NCBI GenBank assembly: GCA_009829735.1
Contig: CM020618.1
Coordinates: forward strand, 27,008,894-27,072,893
Direction: 5' to 3'
Source of the DNA: Pyropia yezoensis
Lineage: Eukaryota; Rhodophyta; Bangiophyceae; Bangiales; Bangiaceae
Length of the DNA stretch: 64,000 nucleotides
Positions 31,977 through 42,234 of this stretch are shown piece by piece. The notes beneath the pieces were generated by a model that was given only the letters and a program-made list of their open reading frames with translations, searched no databases and had not been told where the DNA came from. Positions within the stretch are counted from its first letter, which is position 1. Each line of letters begins with the position of its first letter. The translations under genes were made by a program, and so were the position numbers.

Positions 31977-33266
31977 ATGGCGTTCATGTCCTGTTTGCCC
32001 TTGCTCCCTCCCATTCCTCGGCAGCGTCACTTTGCGTGTGGCCGGCGGAGGTCCCCCCTCCTTCCCACCCCTACCCTGGCACCAGTGACGTCGCCGCGTG
32101 GCAAGGGGCTGCGACTCGGACGGCGGGCGTGCCCCACTGGCCACCCTACCTCCCCTCCCCTCTCCCCCACGGCGGCGGTCGGCGGCAGGGTCCCGATGAC
32201 CATGGCGGCGCGCATCTTTGACGCGTCGGACTTTGGGGACCGGCCGCTTGTGTCGCCCGCCGCCGCCCTTGGCGTTGCCGACGCGGCGGCCGCGACGCGT
32301 GCGCGGCTGGTCTCCATACTTCTCCGCCTTATCAACCTGCCCCGTCAATTGCAGAAGGTGTGCGCCCTCATCGAGGCCCTCGAGGCGGTGCCGCCGCCGC
32401 CAGTTCCCTCTGCAGACGCGGCACTCGCGGCGGTGGCCGCCCCGCTTCGGCCGTTGGCGCCGTCCTTTACGCCGCAGCGGCTTGCCGGTGGGGCCACGGC
32501 GGCGCCCGCGGCAGCGGCCCCGTCGTTTCCCCCCCTGGCGGCGCCGCACCCCGCAAGTGCTGTTGCGGCCGCGCCGCCACTGTCGGCGGCCGAGGCGGCG
32601 TTGCACGACGCGCTGGATGGCGGCACCACGTGGCGGCTGCTCTTCTCTTCCACCACCCTCGGCACACCCACCTCGTCGGTGCGGATACGGCGCGTCGGCA
32701 CGCGCTTCTACGCGCCCGAGCGGCTGGCGGTGAACTTTGCCGAGTGGAGTGCGTTTGAGGGTGGCGTCGAGTACACGGGCGTCCTGCTCATCCTCTCCCA
32801 CTACTCGGTTGTGACGCCCGCGCTGGAGGCTGGGCGGCCGGCGGTGCTGCGGCTGACCTTTTTGGAACACCAGCTGCGGCCGCAGCGGGACCGGTCGCCG
32901 TCCAAGTCGTCCAAGATACCACCCGCGTCGGGGCGGCTGGTCGGCGCGCTCTCCCGCATGCTGCCCGTCGAATTTTTTGCGCCCGACACGCGGTTGGACA
33001 TCTCGCACCTCGCGTCGACGGCCACGACCGAGACGCCGCTGCTGGTGACGCGCCACAAGGGCCGCCGCTTCCACGGGGTGGCCAATGTGTGGGCCCGGGA
33101 CCCCGCCGCTGCTGCCGCGGACGGCACGCCCTCACGGTCGTCGACGGCGGCGGTGATGGACCGGGCGGTCGCGCAGCTGACGGGGCGGCTGCCCCCGGTG
33201 ACTGCCCGCGGGCGGCTGACGCTGTCGCCTTGGCCGGTACCTGCTGAGGACGACGGTAGTTGGTGA
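31977..33266 (+). CDS. Putative plastid fibrillin (PAP) domain protein
   Basis: Tentative plastid lipid-associated protein, a family of lipocalin-like proteins of plastoglobules and thylakoids. From the Met at 31977 the N-terminus (MAFMSCLPLLPPIPRQRHFA, then Arg/Pro/Ser-rich and few acids) reads like a plastid transit peptide. The mature part may begin near MAARIFDASDF. A helical segment (LVSILLRLINLPRQLQKVCA) and an Ala/Pro linker follow. Then comes a beta-rich domain opening with TTWRLLFSSTTLG, which recalls the fibrillin opening G.W.LLYTS, with later strands RVGTRFYAPERLAVNF and AVLRLTFLEHQL. It has 429 residues and no intron. Family assignment rests on that opening motif and domain shape only. 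The in-frame sequence upstream of 31977 lacks an ATG. Confidence 0.4.
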   Translation: MAFMSCLPLLPPIPRQRHFACGRRRSPLLPTPTLAPVTSPRGKGLRLGRRACPTGHPTSPPLSPTAAVGGRVPMTMAARIFDASDFGDRPLVSPAAALGVADAAAATRARLVSILLRLINLPRQLQKVCALIEALEAVPPPPVPSADAALAAVAAPLRPLAPSFTPQRLAGGATAAPAAAAPSFPPLAAPHPASAVAAAPPLSAAEAALHDALDGGTTWRLLFSSTTLGTPTSSVRIRRVGTRFYAPERLAVNFAEWSAFEGGVEYTGVLLILSHYSVVTPALEAGRPAVLRLTFLEHQLRPQRDRSPSKSSKIPPASGRLVGALSRMLPVEFFAPDTRLDISHLASTATTETPLLVTRHKGRRFHGVANVWARDPAAAAADGTPSRSSTAAVMDRAVAQLTGRLPPVTARGRLTLSPWPVPAEDDGSW

Positions 33267-33790
33267 GTGGGGGGAGGGGGCGCGGTGGGAGTGGGGGGGG
33301 CAGCGGGCTTCCGCGACGGGGTCGGGCGCCCCGCGCGGCGTGGCCGCGAAAGGCGTGCAGCTTGCAGCTGGCATCCGCTGGCACGCGGGGTATATAATTG
33401 TTCTTTCCTTCATGTGCGCTTCGCAGACCAGTCAGACAACTCGTCGTGGCGGCAGCGCTCCCATTGGGAGGCAAAGGAAGGAAAAAAGTCTGGATGACGC
33501 GTTGGCAAACAGCTCATCGCTTGTCGCCGGCTGCAGCGGCGCTGGCCTGTCGGGGCACGGGAATGGATTCAGGACGAACTCAGCACGTACAAACATATTC
33601 GGAATACCGAAAAGTCGACCGTCGAACTGTGCAATTGTCAACAGCACAGTTCGAGGGCTCGTTGATCCCCACGGTGGACGAGGTGGATCGCCGTCTCTGC
33701 GGCGGTCTAGAGCACAAGGAAGTCTCATTGCACCCCCACTCACTCCCACCCCCTCCGCTCTACTCTTTCCTCCCCCGATAGCCTGTAACG
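33267..33790. other. Intergenic region, promoter of CDC123
   Basis: It separates two plus-strand genes and holds the TATA candidate at 33391. A frame at 33398-33781 has no recognisable domain and is probably 5' untranslated sequence. Confidence 0.5.
33391..33398 (+). promoter_or_regulatory. Candidate TATA box
   Basis: TATATAAT lies 125 bases past the fibrillin-like stop and 400 bases before the CDC123 start. It is the strongest TATA match in the region and on the right strand for CDC123. Confidence 0.4.
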
Positions 33791-35095
33791 ATGTCCGAAG
33801 AGACCCCTTTCCCGGCCCTCCCCCCCCACCTCTCGACAGAGGAGGGGGTCTCCTCCCCCTTCTCCCCCGACGTCTGGGTCCCCGCCCTCCGCCGTGTAAT
33901 TCCCCGCACTCGCCTTCTCCGCGTTCCGGCGGGCTCGGCCTTCCTCCCCTACCTCCTCGACGACGCGGTGGTGGTCCCCGACGGTGACCCTGACAGCGGC
34001 GCGCCACAGCCGGGGGATGACGTCTTTTCGGAAGAGGCCCTCGCTGCATCCCGCACCGCCGGGTCGTCCGGCTGCCCCGGTGGCGGCGGCAGCGGCAATG
34101 GTAATGTCTGCAACGGCAGCCTGGCCAATGGGGTGGCAGGCCACCTCCGTAACGGTGGTGGCAGCGGCGGCGGCAGCAGCACCAGCGGCGACAGTAGCAG
34201 CGGCAGCGACAGCGACTGCGACCCGCGTCGCCCCCCCGTGGCGTGCCCCCCTGACATCATGGCGGCCATTACGGCGGCGCTGGCCGACATGGGCACGGAT
34301 GTGTCGCCCAAGTTTGGGGGCCGCTGCCCGACCGACGCCGGCTGGGTCAGCTTCCACCGCTCCCCGCGCTCCTCCAGCGCCGCTGACGTGCTGCTGCTGT
34401 TTAAGTCGAGCGAGCGGGTGGCGGCGGCGGTCGCCGACGCGGTCGCCGCGGCCTCATCGTCGTCGTCGGCGGCGGCAACCACGGCGGCGGCGGGGCTCCC
34501 GCCGCCGCCAATGTGGCTCCACCTGCGGGCGTGGGTGGACATGTCGGCGGGCGTGGAGGTGCGTGCGTTTGTCATGGCCGGCCGGGTAGTGGCCCTGTGC
34601 ACACGCGGGGACGCAGGGGGGGCAGGGGGCGCAGGGCTGCGGGGCGGTGGCGGCGGCGGTGGTCTTCTTGCCACGGAAGATGGCAAGCGGCAGGTGGTGT
34701 CGGCGGTTGAGCACCTGTGGGCCACCACCGTGGCGGCAGCCTTGCACGTGGACGCGCTCGTGCTGGACGTGTACGTGGACGGGTCGGGGCGGGGGTGGGT
34801 GGTGGACGTGGCGCCGGCTGACGAAGATGCCGGCGTCGACGCCCTGCTGTTCACCTGGGTAGAGCTGCGTACCATGACCGGTGCCGCGGCAGCGACCGCC
34901 GCCGCTGGCGACGAGTGGCACCCGTGGCTGCGCTGCGCCGCCGAAGGCGGCGACGCACCGTCGCTGGCGCCGTCACGGGCGCTGTACGACGGGGTGCCGC
35001 TGGAGCTACGACAGCCGGGGAGTGCTGCCGCGCTGGTCGCCGCTGCAACTGATATGGTCAACCGGGAGCGGGAGGACGCCCAACAGGGACGCTGA
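33791..35095 (+). CDS. CDC123: CDC123, eIF2 assembly chaperone
   Basis: ATP-grasp-like D123 family protein that promotes joining of eIF2 gamma to alpha and beta in the cytosol. Matches in order: DVWVPALRRV and FLPYLLDDAVVVP (LLDD 55-58), corresponding to the human YLLDDGTLVV; PKFGGRCPTDAGWVSF (173-188); DVLLLFKSSE (199-208), nearly identical to IFLLFKSSD; VEVRAFVMAGRVVAL (256-270); VLDVYVDGSGRGWVVDVAP (324-342); and ALLFTWVEL (351-359). Length is 434 against 336 in human. Inserts at about 95-145 and 275-292 are Gly/Ser-rich. The metal-binding Asp pair appears as D326 and D339, but the following Asn of the family's IDFNP is Ala (VDVAP). No intron; the start is the first Met in frame. Confidence 0.93.
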   Translation: MSEETPFPALPPHLSTEEGVSSPFSPDVWVPALRRVIPRTRLLRVPAGSAFLPYLLDDAVVVPDGDPDSGAPQPGDDVFSEEALAASRTAGSSGCPGGGGSGNGNVCNGSLANGVAGHLRNGGGSGGGSSTSGDSSSGSDSDCDPRRPPVACPPDIMAAITAALADMGTDVSPKFGGRCPTDAGWVSFHRSPRSSSAADVLLLFKSSERVAAAVADAVAAASSSSSAAATTAAAGLPPPPMWLHLRAWVDMSAGVEVRAFVMAGRVVALCTRGDAGGAGGAGLRGGGGGGGLLATEDGKRQVVSAVEHLWATTVAAALHVDALVLDVYVDGSGRGWVVDVAPADEDAGVDALLFTWVELRTMTGAAAATAAAGDEWHPWLRCAAEGGDAPSLAPSRALYDGVPLELRQPGSAAALVAAATDMVNREREDAQQGR

Positions 35096-35363
35096 TGCGT
35101 GGAGAGAACGCGAGAAAAAATATATCACCGAAGCAAACTAAGCATGACGACAGTGCTCTGGGAGTGACACTTTGCCTGTGACCCATTGCCGCGCCTGGCG
35201 ACAACGTGACCACATCAAGGCAACCAACGCAAATCTGCGTCGTCCAAGAGGCAAAAAGGGGGCACAAAAGATAACGCTTTGAGCAATAGGAGTTCTATAG
35301 CGGCGTACCCACGCCGTGCAAGAGAAACACTCGATCAAACTGGGAATGTAGAGGTCGGAGGCC

Positions 35364-38300
35364 CTAGCCGCGCGAGTAGGAGCCCTTGCTGAGGCCCGCA
35401 GCCACACTCGCGCCACGCCCACCGTAAGCTCCCCGCCCACCACCGCGCGGTGGGTAGCCACCACGGCCACCACGGCCCCCATAGCCACCCCGGTTCCCCC
35501 CCCCGCCCTGCCACTCGTCGTCACGGCCGCCCGACGAGCCACCCGCCTTGGAGTCCAGCAGACGCTCATTGAGGTCAATGACCGACGAAACCTTGGAGGC
35601 AAGAGACAACGCCAGGGACTGCAGGCGGCTGGGCTCCACCTTGCGGATCACCACCGAAGCTGTCGGCTGGTGCCACGCCGCCGAGATGTCCCCGTGCACA
35701 ATCATCTTAGACACCACCGAGTGCACCTTGGACGCAGGGAGCTCAAAGAGGTCGCTTAGCCATTCAGCCGACATGGACTCATAATAGGTCGAGTAGGCCA
35801 GCACAAAGGTACGGAGGCCAGCCGTCTTCATCAGCTCTCGGAGAAGCTTGAGCGTCGAAGCGCGCTCGGTCGTCTCGAGGCTTGTCCACGCGCGAATGGC
35901 CGACACAAACTTGTAAGCGCCCTGCCAGTCACCCTTCATCAGACAACGAGTAGCCGCCATCACGTGGTCCCGGGTGTTCTCGGGCGGGCCGGGGAAGGCT
36001 GACTTCATCGAATTGCGCAGGAAGTACTGGAAGGACTTGGACACCGCCCGCCGACGGCCGCCATCTCCCTTGACACGGTGAAGAGCCATGGCGGGGACCT
36101 CAAGCAGCATCGCTGAGACCAGGTGAGCAGTCTCGATGAAGTCCAGCGAAAGATGCATGTGGTACGGCACCTGTCGACGCAGCTCAGCCTTCTCCTCTTC
36201 GGGAGTCTTCTCCACGCCGCGCATCGTCACCACACCCTGAGCGAGAAGCTCCTTCAGACGCGCCGGACCGCCGCCGCCCGTCGCCGATGGCGAGCACATG
36301 TCCTGCAAGCACGCATGTGCTTCGTAGGGAAGACCCAAGCGGAAGGCGCACAGCCCTAGCTGGGTCATGGCACGGTTGAAGAGCACCTGGAGACCTACGT
36401 CCAGCAGCACCACCGTTTCCTGGAGGTGAGACACCAACAGCAGGTCACGCCCAGCGTAGAAGCGGTTGCCGACAGCGTGGTTGTATATTTGCGCCAGCAT
36501 CGTCTGGGACTTGGCCCTCTCGTCACCATAACGGTAGACGATCACAGCCAGTGTCCGCAGCTGGCCACTGGCCGTTTCGGGGCCCCCGACGGGGGCTTCC
36601 AGGCCCTTGCCAGCGGCCGACACAACGGCAGCGTTGGCCTCAGCTGCCGCGCCCTCCGCCGAGGGAGCCTCTGCTGGAGGGATCGGTGTGCCTGCCTCCT
36701 CCGCAGCCTGCTTCTTGTACAGGTCGTTAACAGTGGCGACTAGCTGGTCCCGCTTGTAGTACAGGTGCAGGACGCGACGAGTGGCCACTCGGGCAGCGCG
36801 CGGCAGGTCACCGAGCGTCACTTCAAAGTACGACTGCGCCAACGCCGCCAGCTTCAGCCAAGGTGCCTCGTCGCGAAGGCGAGCCACATACAAGGACGAG
36901 TAGGCATCAATGTTCTGAAGCGCCTTGTGAAGCTCATCGTCCAGACGCTCCACAAGGGTCGCCAGGTCGCCCCGGACAGGCGTGTCGGCCGGAGTCTCCT
37001 CCTCCTTCCCGTCCGCTCCGGTGGGATCAGGCACGGACGCGCCCATCAGTGCTGCATTTTCTGCCGAAGCCACCACCAGAATGTCAGTGTCATCGCCCTG
37101 GTCCGTAAAAGACAGCGAAGGATGGTGTGCGGCAGCAAGTTCGAACAAGGCAGTCACGTTGTTCAGAGCCGACCGCCACAGCTTGGATGGCATGTACGTC
37201 GACTTGGAAGGGGAAAAGTCAAACTGGGCGGAAATGAGGTGCAGCAACACTTGCGCCCGCTGGCGTGGCGACTTGGCCGCCGTCACCAAAAACTCAATCG
37301 TCGCAATCTGCTCAGCTCGGTTGGTGCCCCGCCGCCCCCGCGCGGCGAGTGTCTCCCGCAGGCGTGCAGTGACAACCGCCTCGGTCATATCGGCGGCGGG
37401 AATAAAGGGGGCGCTTGCCTTGGCCCCGCCGCGGCCTACCACCTGGAAGCCGGCCTCTACGTCCTCCGCGCCTGGTGGCGCCACCACTTCATCGTCCTCC
37501 TCCTCACTCTCCATGGCAGTCTTAGCCTGAGTAGTCCGAACGCGCGTCTTGCCCGGCCCCGCCGACGGTTTGTCCGCCTTCTCCTGCCCCTTAAGAAGCC
37601 AGCGAGAACCACCGCCACCAGCCTTGCGGCCCTTGGTGCTCGCGTCCGAGTCGGACGAGCTATCGCTGTCACTGTCTGAGTCAGACGAAGATGAGCTGCT
37701 ATCGCTGCCCTGCAGGAACCGGTTCCGCGCAGGCGCTTTCTTGACAACGGGACCGTCATCGTCAGAAGAAGAAGAAGACGAAGAGGACGACTCACTGCTC
37801 TCGTCCTCAGAGTCCGACTCCATCGCGTCCTTGCCCGACGCACGGAACGCCTCAATGGCCTCAGTGTACTGCCTGTTGTTCTTTCGCAGCCTCTGCTTCA
37901 TCGCGTTGAGCGCCTTGGTGTTGGTCTTGGACAGCTTCAGGTCCCCCTTGGCCGCGAGATCCGCCTCCAGGGCGTTCTCAAGCATGACCAGAGCCCGAAT
38001 GTATACATCAGGTGCAACAGGGGAAGGCTCGGGAGCCCCTGAAGTCGACGCCTTCAGCGAGGAGATGACCCCAGGCACCGCCGTGGAGGCCGTTGTGGTC
38101 GCCGCAACTCGCTCGCGGTGCTTGTTAAGCACGTCAAAGTCAGACGACAGGGAGTTCCAGTCATGGATCTTGGCGTGGTTCCGCATCTGCCCCACGGTGG
38201 TAATCATGGCGTCGAGCCGCTTGTCTTTTGAGCTCTTCACCACCCGCTTCACATCTTCATCGTCTGAATCCGAGTCGCGTGCAAAGCGCGACGCCCTCAC

Positions 38301-38758
38301 GGGCGCGGCGACGGCCGCGACCTGCTCCTCATCGCTGCTCGTGACTGCGCTGGACGAGATGGCGGAAAGTAGAGACAGCCAGGCGGTGCGGCGGTGAGGA
38401 GAAAAGCGTTCAAGCGAAGAACACACACACGTGCAGCAAACACGGAAAGAAGACAGAGATAAAAACAGGGATAGCGGCGAAGAGCAGCAAAATGTAGACA
38501 ACAGCAGACAAGGAACACACAAAGCCAGCACACAGTTAGCATCCTCGTCCGGCGCCCCAGAGCACGCGCGCATCGCAAAACGCAACCGCCCAGCAGTCCC
38601 CCCCGCCCCACGCCCAACCGGTGGAAAAAAACGCAAGGGTCAGACCCCTCGCCACGCCCGCCCACCCCCTCCCTCCTCGTGCTACAAAAGGTCAACGCAC
38701 TGGAACGATCATCGCTATCCGACGACGAGTCGCCCGTCGCGAAAAACTTGGAGTTCAT
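35364..38758 (-). CDS. EIF3C: Translation initiation factor eIF3 subunit c, two exons
   Basis: Core PCI-domain subunit of eIF3, which loads the 40S ribosome and contacts eIF1 and eIF5. Exon 1 (38701-38758) encodes MNSKFFATGDSSSDSDDRS, matching the family start MSRFFTTGSDSESES. The intron (38345-38700) has GTGCGT and GCAG ends. Exon 2 is 35364-38344. Early family motifs include VKRVVKSSKDKRLDAM and AKIHDWNSLSSDFDVL. Two Ser/Asp/Glu tracts follow, then the conserved body (RGDLATLVERLDDELHKALQ, FYAGRDLLLVSHLQETV, RQVPYHMHLSLDFIETAHLV, SAMLLEVP). The PCI region has LPASKVHSVVSKMIVHGDIS, and an RGG-rich tail ends at 35364. The product is 1012 residues against 913 in human. Confidence 0.95.
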
Positions 38759-39746
38759 CGTGGATGCCGAGGGCTCCGCCGGCCACCGCCGAACAACCCG
38801 AGATAAAACAACAGAGAAGGACCGATCCAACGCGGCGACACGGCACGTGCAGCACGTGACACGGCAGAGACACGCCGCCCCCACCCCCCACCGCCACACC
38901 AGCACGCCGTCTCCGCGGGGGCAATGGGGGATGCAAGGCGGGCGGTCGCGTCGACGGCGACGCGGGCGGCACCGTGAACCCCACCCACCGGCGGAGCGAT
39001 CGTCACTGAACGGCCTGCGCAATTTCGTGAAACGTTACGGGTTCGTCAGGTGTATTCTGTTCGTTCAGAAGTACTTTGTGCTAAATCCTCACGATGATTT
39101 TTCGCGACAGAGAAGGGGGAGAGAACGCCTCGCCCGCCGTAAAGGAACCGTGGCCATTCGCCGGCACGTAACCATGAAGTGCCCATACGGCCTGGAACGG
39201 CGGCCAATCCAGGCCATAGAGGCCCTTCGGCACGCTAGATCGGCACGGAATCCGTACCGAAGGCCCCCGTACGGCCTCTCCAGAGGGGGGGGGGGGGTCC
39301 GACCTCGCCACGCGAGGCCTGGTCGCGGGGCTTTTCTCACGCAGATTGAGCGCGTTGTGTGGCGAGAGAGGGATACCGGCGCTGTGTGCGAGCCAGTCTA
39401 TTGGCCCATTCTCTATGTAAGGTGGCTATTGTGACCACTAAGACTGCTCGGGTTTTGTACGCAGTACTTCATGCGATGCCGCGTGCACTTTGCACATGTG
39501 AGCAAGGCACCCCTGGGGGGGGCCCGGAGCTGCCATGTGCGCGGGAGGGCGTGGGGCGCCACTAGGACGCCGCCGACTGGCTGCCACCGCCGGACGGGGT
39601 GGGGGGGCGTGGGCGCCAGTACAACGCTGCCGCCGGACTGCCGCCGCCGGACGGCTTCCGCCGCTGATAAACTGTCGCAACGGGCAGCGAGGAGGGCGAC
39701 GCCCGCTGCGGGCGCCACTCGCCGAAGCGTCATCGGAATCAAATCA
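38759..39746. other. Intergenic region upstream of eIF3c
   Basis: It lies between the eIF3c start and the end of the next minus-strand gene. Bases 39000-39450 are lower in GC. A small inverted repeat (GGCCTGG...CCAGGCC) lies at about 39188-39214. No gene was recognised on either strand. Confidence 0.5.
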
Positions 39747-41159
39747 TTACTGGGAAGTAGCGGGGGACTTGGAGACGCCGCGCTGCCCCAGGCAGGCACT
39801 GCCCTCCTCCATCTCCACATCGCCCCCGGAGCTATCCTCATCGCCGTGCTCCCCCACATCTCCCTCCCACGTTGCATCACTGTCCTCCTCTTCCTCCTGG
39901 ACGACCTGCACATCATCCGCGGGCTCCAGCTTCACCTTGATCGGCGCCTTCCGGACGCTCACCGGCTGGGCAGACATAAGTCGCTGACGACGGAGCTCAT
40001 CGCGCGACGTCGACGAGACCGCCACGGATGGCGGCGTCACTAGCACGACGTCCTCGTCTGAGGTGAAGTCTGACTCCTCTTCAATGGAGGAGTCCCCCAA
40101 CAGAAGCAAAGCATTCTTCTGCTTCATCTCGTCACCGTTGAACGTGCGCTTCGCGCCACGCCTGGCGGAAAACGTACGCGGCCCCAGCGTCACCTCTGGG
40201 TCCTTGAGGGAGGCGCAGTCGTCCTCGTCCGCGTCCGTCTCAAAATGCCGCACCCAGACGCAGTCCGGCGAGCTCGCCGACTCGAACAGGGCCGCCAGAT
40301 CTTCACAGAAAACAGCCCTGTGGGACGGGGTCAACCCACCAAAAACATCCTGCATCCCCTGCTTCGTGTACGCTTGCAAGAGGAGCTGCGAGCGGACCTG
40401 TTGCAGAAAGAACGAAAAAAAATACAAGGAAGCGACATACTAACCAAGGCACGCGGTCCAAGACAGGAGAGTACCAAGCACCGCACGACGACAAAGCGTT
40501 TTCCATCAGCAACATCATGCATGATGCACACAGCCACCTGCACGAGTCGAGTCACTTCCACAAGACACAAGTGCAACATGTTGCAGGACAACACACCACA
40601 ACATAACAATATACAGAATGAGGCAACACACACAACAACATACCTTGGCCAATATGATTGCCAACTGACAGAGGCGCAAGCGCAACACCACGCGGCCCTT
40701 GTGGATGGCGGTCGTCTTGGCCTCGTCAATGTCCAAGATCCGAATGAACTCCGTCGCCAACTGGTACAGGGCATGGCGACCCTTCTTCGTCTTGAGGTTC
40801 CGTCGGCCGCGCAGCCACCACAGCGCCGCCTTGGCCTTTGCCTTTTCCAGCCGCTCCGCCTCCTTCTCCTCCGACTCCTTGACTTTCCTCGGCTTCGGGG
40901 TACACCCAGCGGTCGTAATCCACTGCGTGTAGTACTGCCACCGTTGGAAGACTCAACGCGTGAGCGCACCGTAGGTTGAGGAGCGCGCCTGCGTGCACAG
41001 GGCGAAAATGTCGCTCACGCGCCGCTTCCCTTTAGTTTCCTTTTCGCCTTCCTTAGTCTGGCGAGGCTTACGAGGGACGGTTGCAGCCACGGTCCGTCCC
41101 AGCTCCTTGGCGCGCCTGAGGCTAGCTGGGGCCGCCGCCATTATCGACGCCAGATACAT
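39747..41159 (-). CDS. Unrecognised nuclear-type protein, three exons
   Basis: Not recognised. Exons 41019-41159, 40644-40934 and 39747-40397 are joined by introns of 84 (GTGAGC/GCAG) and 246 bases (GTATGT/ACAG), all in phase 0. The protein, about 360 residues, opens MYLASIMAAAPASLRRAKEL. A Lys/Arg/Glu-rich helical part (KVKESEEKEAERLEKAKAKA) and a conserved-looking core follow (HALYQLATEFIRILDIDEAK, VVLRLRLCQLAIILAK). The rest is very acidic, ending VEMEEGSACLGQRGV... at 39747. KVKLEP fits a SUMO-site consensus. Composition suggests a chromatin or RNA-associated protein. The frame remains open upstream of 41159 (HNADDVFLCQEDAEA), so further 5' exons are likely. They may have been displaced, because a retroelement begins within a few hundred bases. 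Confidence 0.6.
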
Positions 41160-41952
41160 CGCCTCGGCGTCCTCCTGGCAGAGGAAGACGTCGTCGGCGT
41201 TGTGGAATAGGTGTTGACCAATAAAAGGATATGGGACCGACCGACGCCCGGAAAGCAAAGAGACAGCTATTACCGTAAAGGCAAAGAAGACAATCCTTTA
41301 GCTCTCAGACGTTCGATGGGGAGCAAGCCGGCCGAACGGCGGCGGCGAGCCCCCACGTCGCAGGTAAGGGCGAAATAACATGCTGTTCGAGCGACCGAGC
41401 GGAGGCCGGACGGCCGATCGCTACGAGCACGGCAATTAACATAAAGATCCCTCCAAAGCAAGGACAGATAAACAATACAAAACAAAAGTAGTCCCCCAAA
41501 GAGCGAGCCACAAGTGGGCCCATACCGACAAGGTTGGGGCCACCAGTCAGGGGGGCTACTAGCCTGACAATACCGGAATTCGGTGCAAAGGGCGGATATG
41601 CTACATACCCCCGTTGCAAGCTTCGAGCCGTCCCGGCGAGATACGATCAGGTGCAGCTTGCAGCCGGTTGTGGCGGCTAGTTGCGTGGTCACCCGCCATC
41701 GTGCGGTGGCGAGGGGTCGCGTCAGCGCATTCGGTGCTTCCAGAGGCACCGGGCCATCTGGACGTGGGGCGCTCGCTTGGTGTGTGCTTGGCCGGAGGGC
41801 CAGTTGGCGGTGCCATATAATTGCCCGGCACACTGGTGCCGTGGTGCGTCTCGACGTTGGTCGGTGGATCGCCCGTCTGTCGACGGGTCGTCGTTCGCCG
41901 GGTTGGCGCCCCGATTGTTGGTCGCGGCGGGTTGACGGCCAGTTGGCCACGG

Positions 41953-42162
41953 TGCTACGATTCGCCGGTTGGCATTACGCAGCCGCAGGCTACGGTGCCG
42001 GTTGCCAAGGAGACAGCCAAGGCGGCACGAGCAGTCAAGGCGTCAAGGCGGCAAGGGCGGCCAAGGCGGCAAGGGCGGCCAAGGCGACACGTGCGGCACG
42101 GGCGGCGAAGGCGACAGGGGCGGCAAGGTCAGCTACATTGCTACGCTTCGCCGATTGGCGTT
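41953..42162 (+). repeat. Minisatellite of AAGGCGGC-like units flanked by a direct repeat
   Basis: Between about 42015 and 42130 short units such as AAGGCGGC and AAGGGCGGCC are repeated. The array is flanked by two related 24-base sequences, CTACGATTCGCCGGTTGGCA at 41953 and CTACGCTTCGCCGATTGGCG at 42138. It lies between the presumed LTR and the antisense ORF of element B. Confidence 0.6.
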
Positions 42163-42234
42163 GGTGAGTGGCCAAGGCGGCGCGGCGACTAATTGGTGCG
42201 GCCGGCGGGGCTTTTGCTCGACGCTATCGCCGGT

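Noticed and set aside
39081-39340. CRISPR-like or structured repeat around CGGCCTGGAACGG
   Set aside because: Only a single short inverted repeat is present; there is no regular array of repeats and spacers anywhere in the window.
41583-42167. Plus-strand 190-codon frame left of the antisense ORF of element B
   Set aside because: It is largely encoded by the minisatellite and likely LTR or leader sequence of the retroelement.
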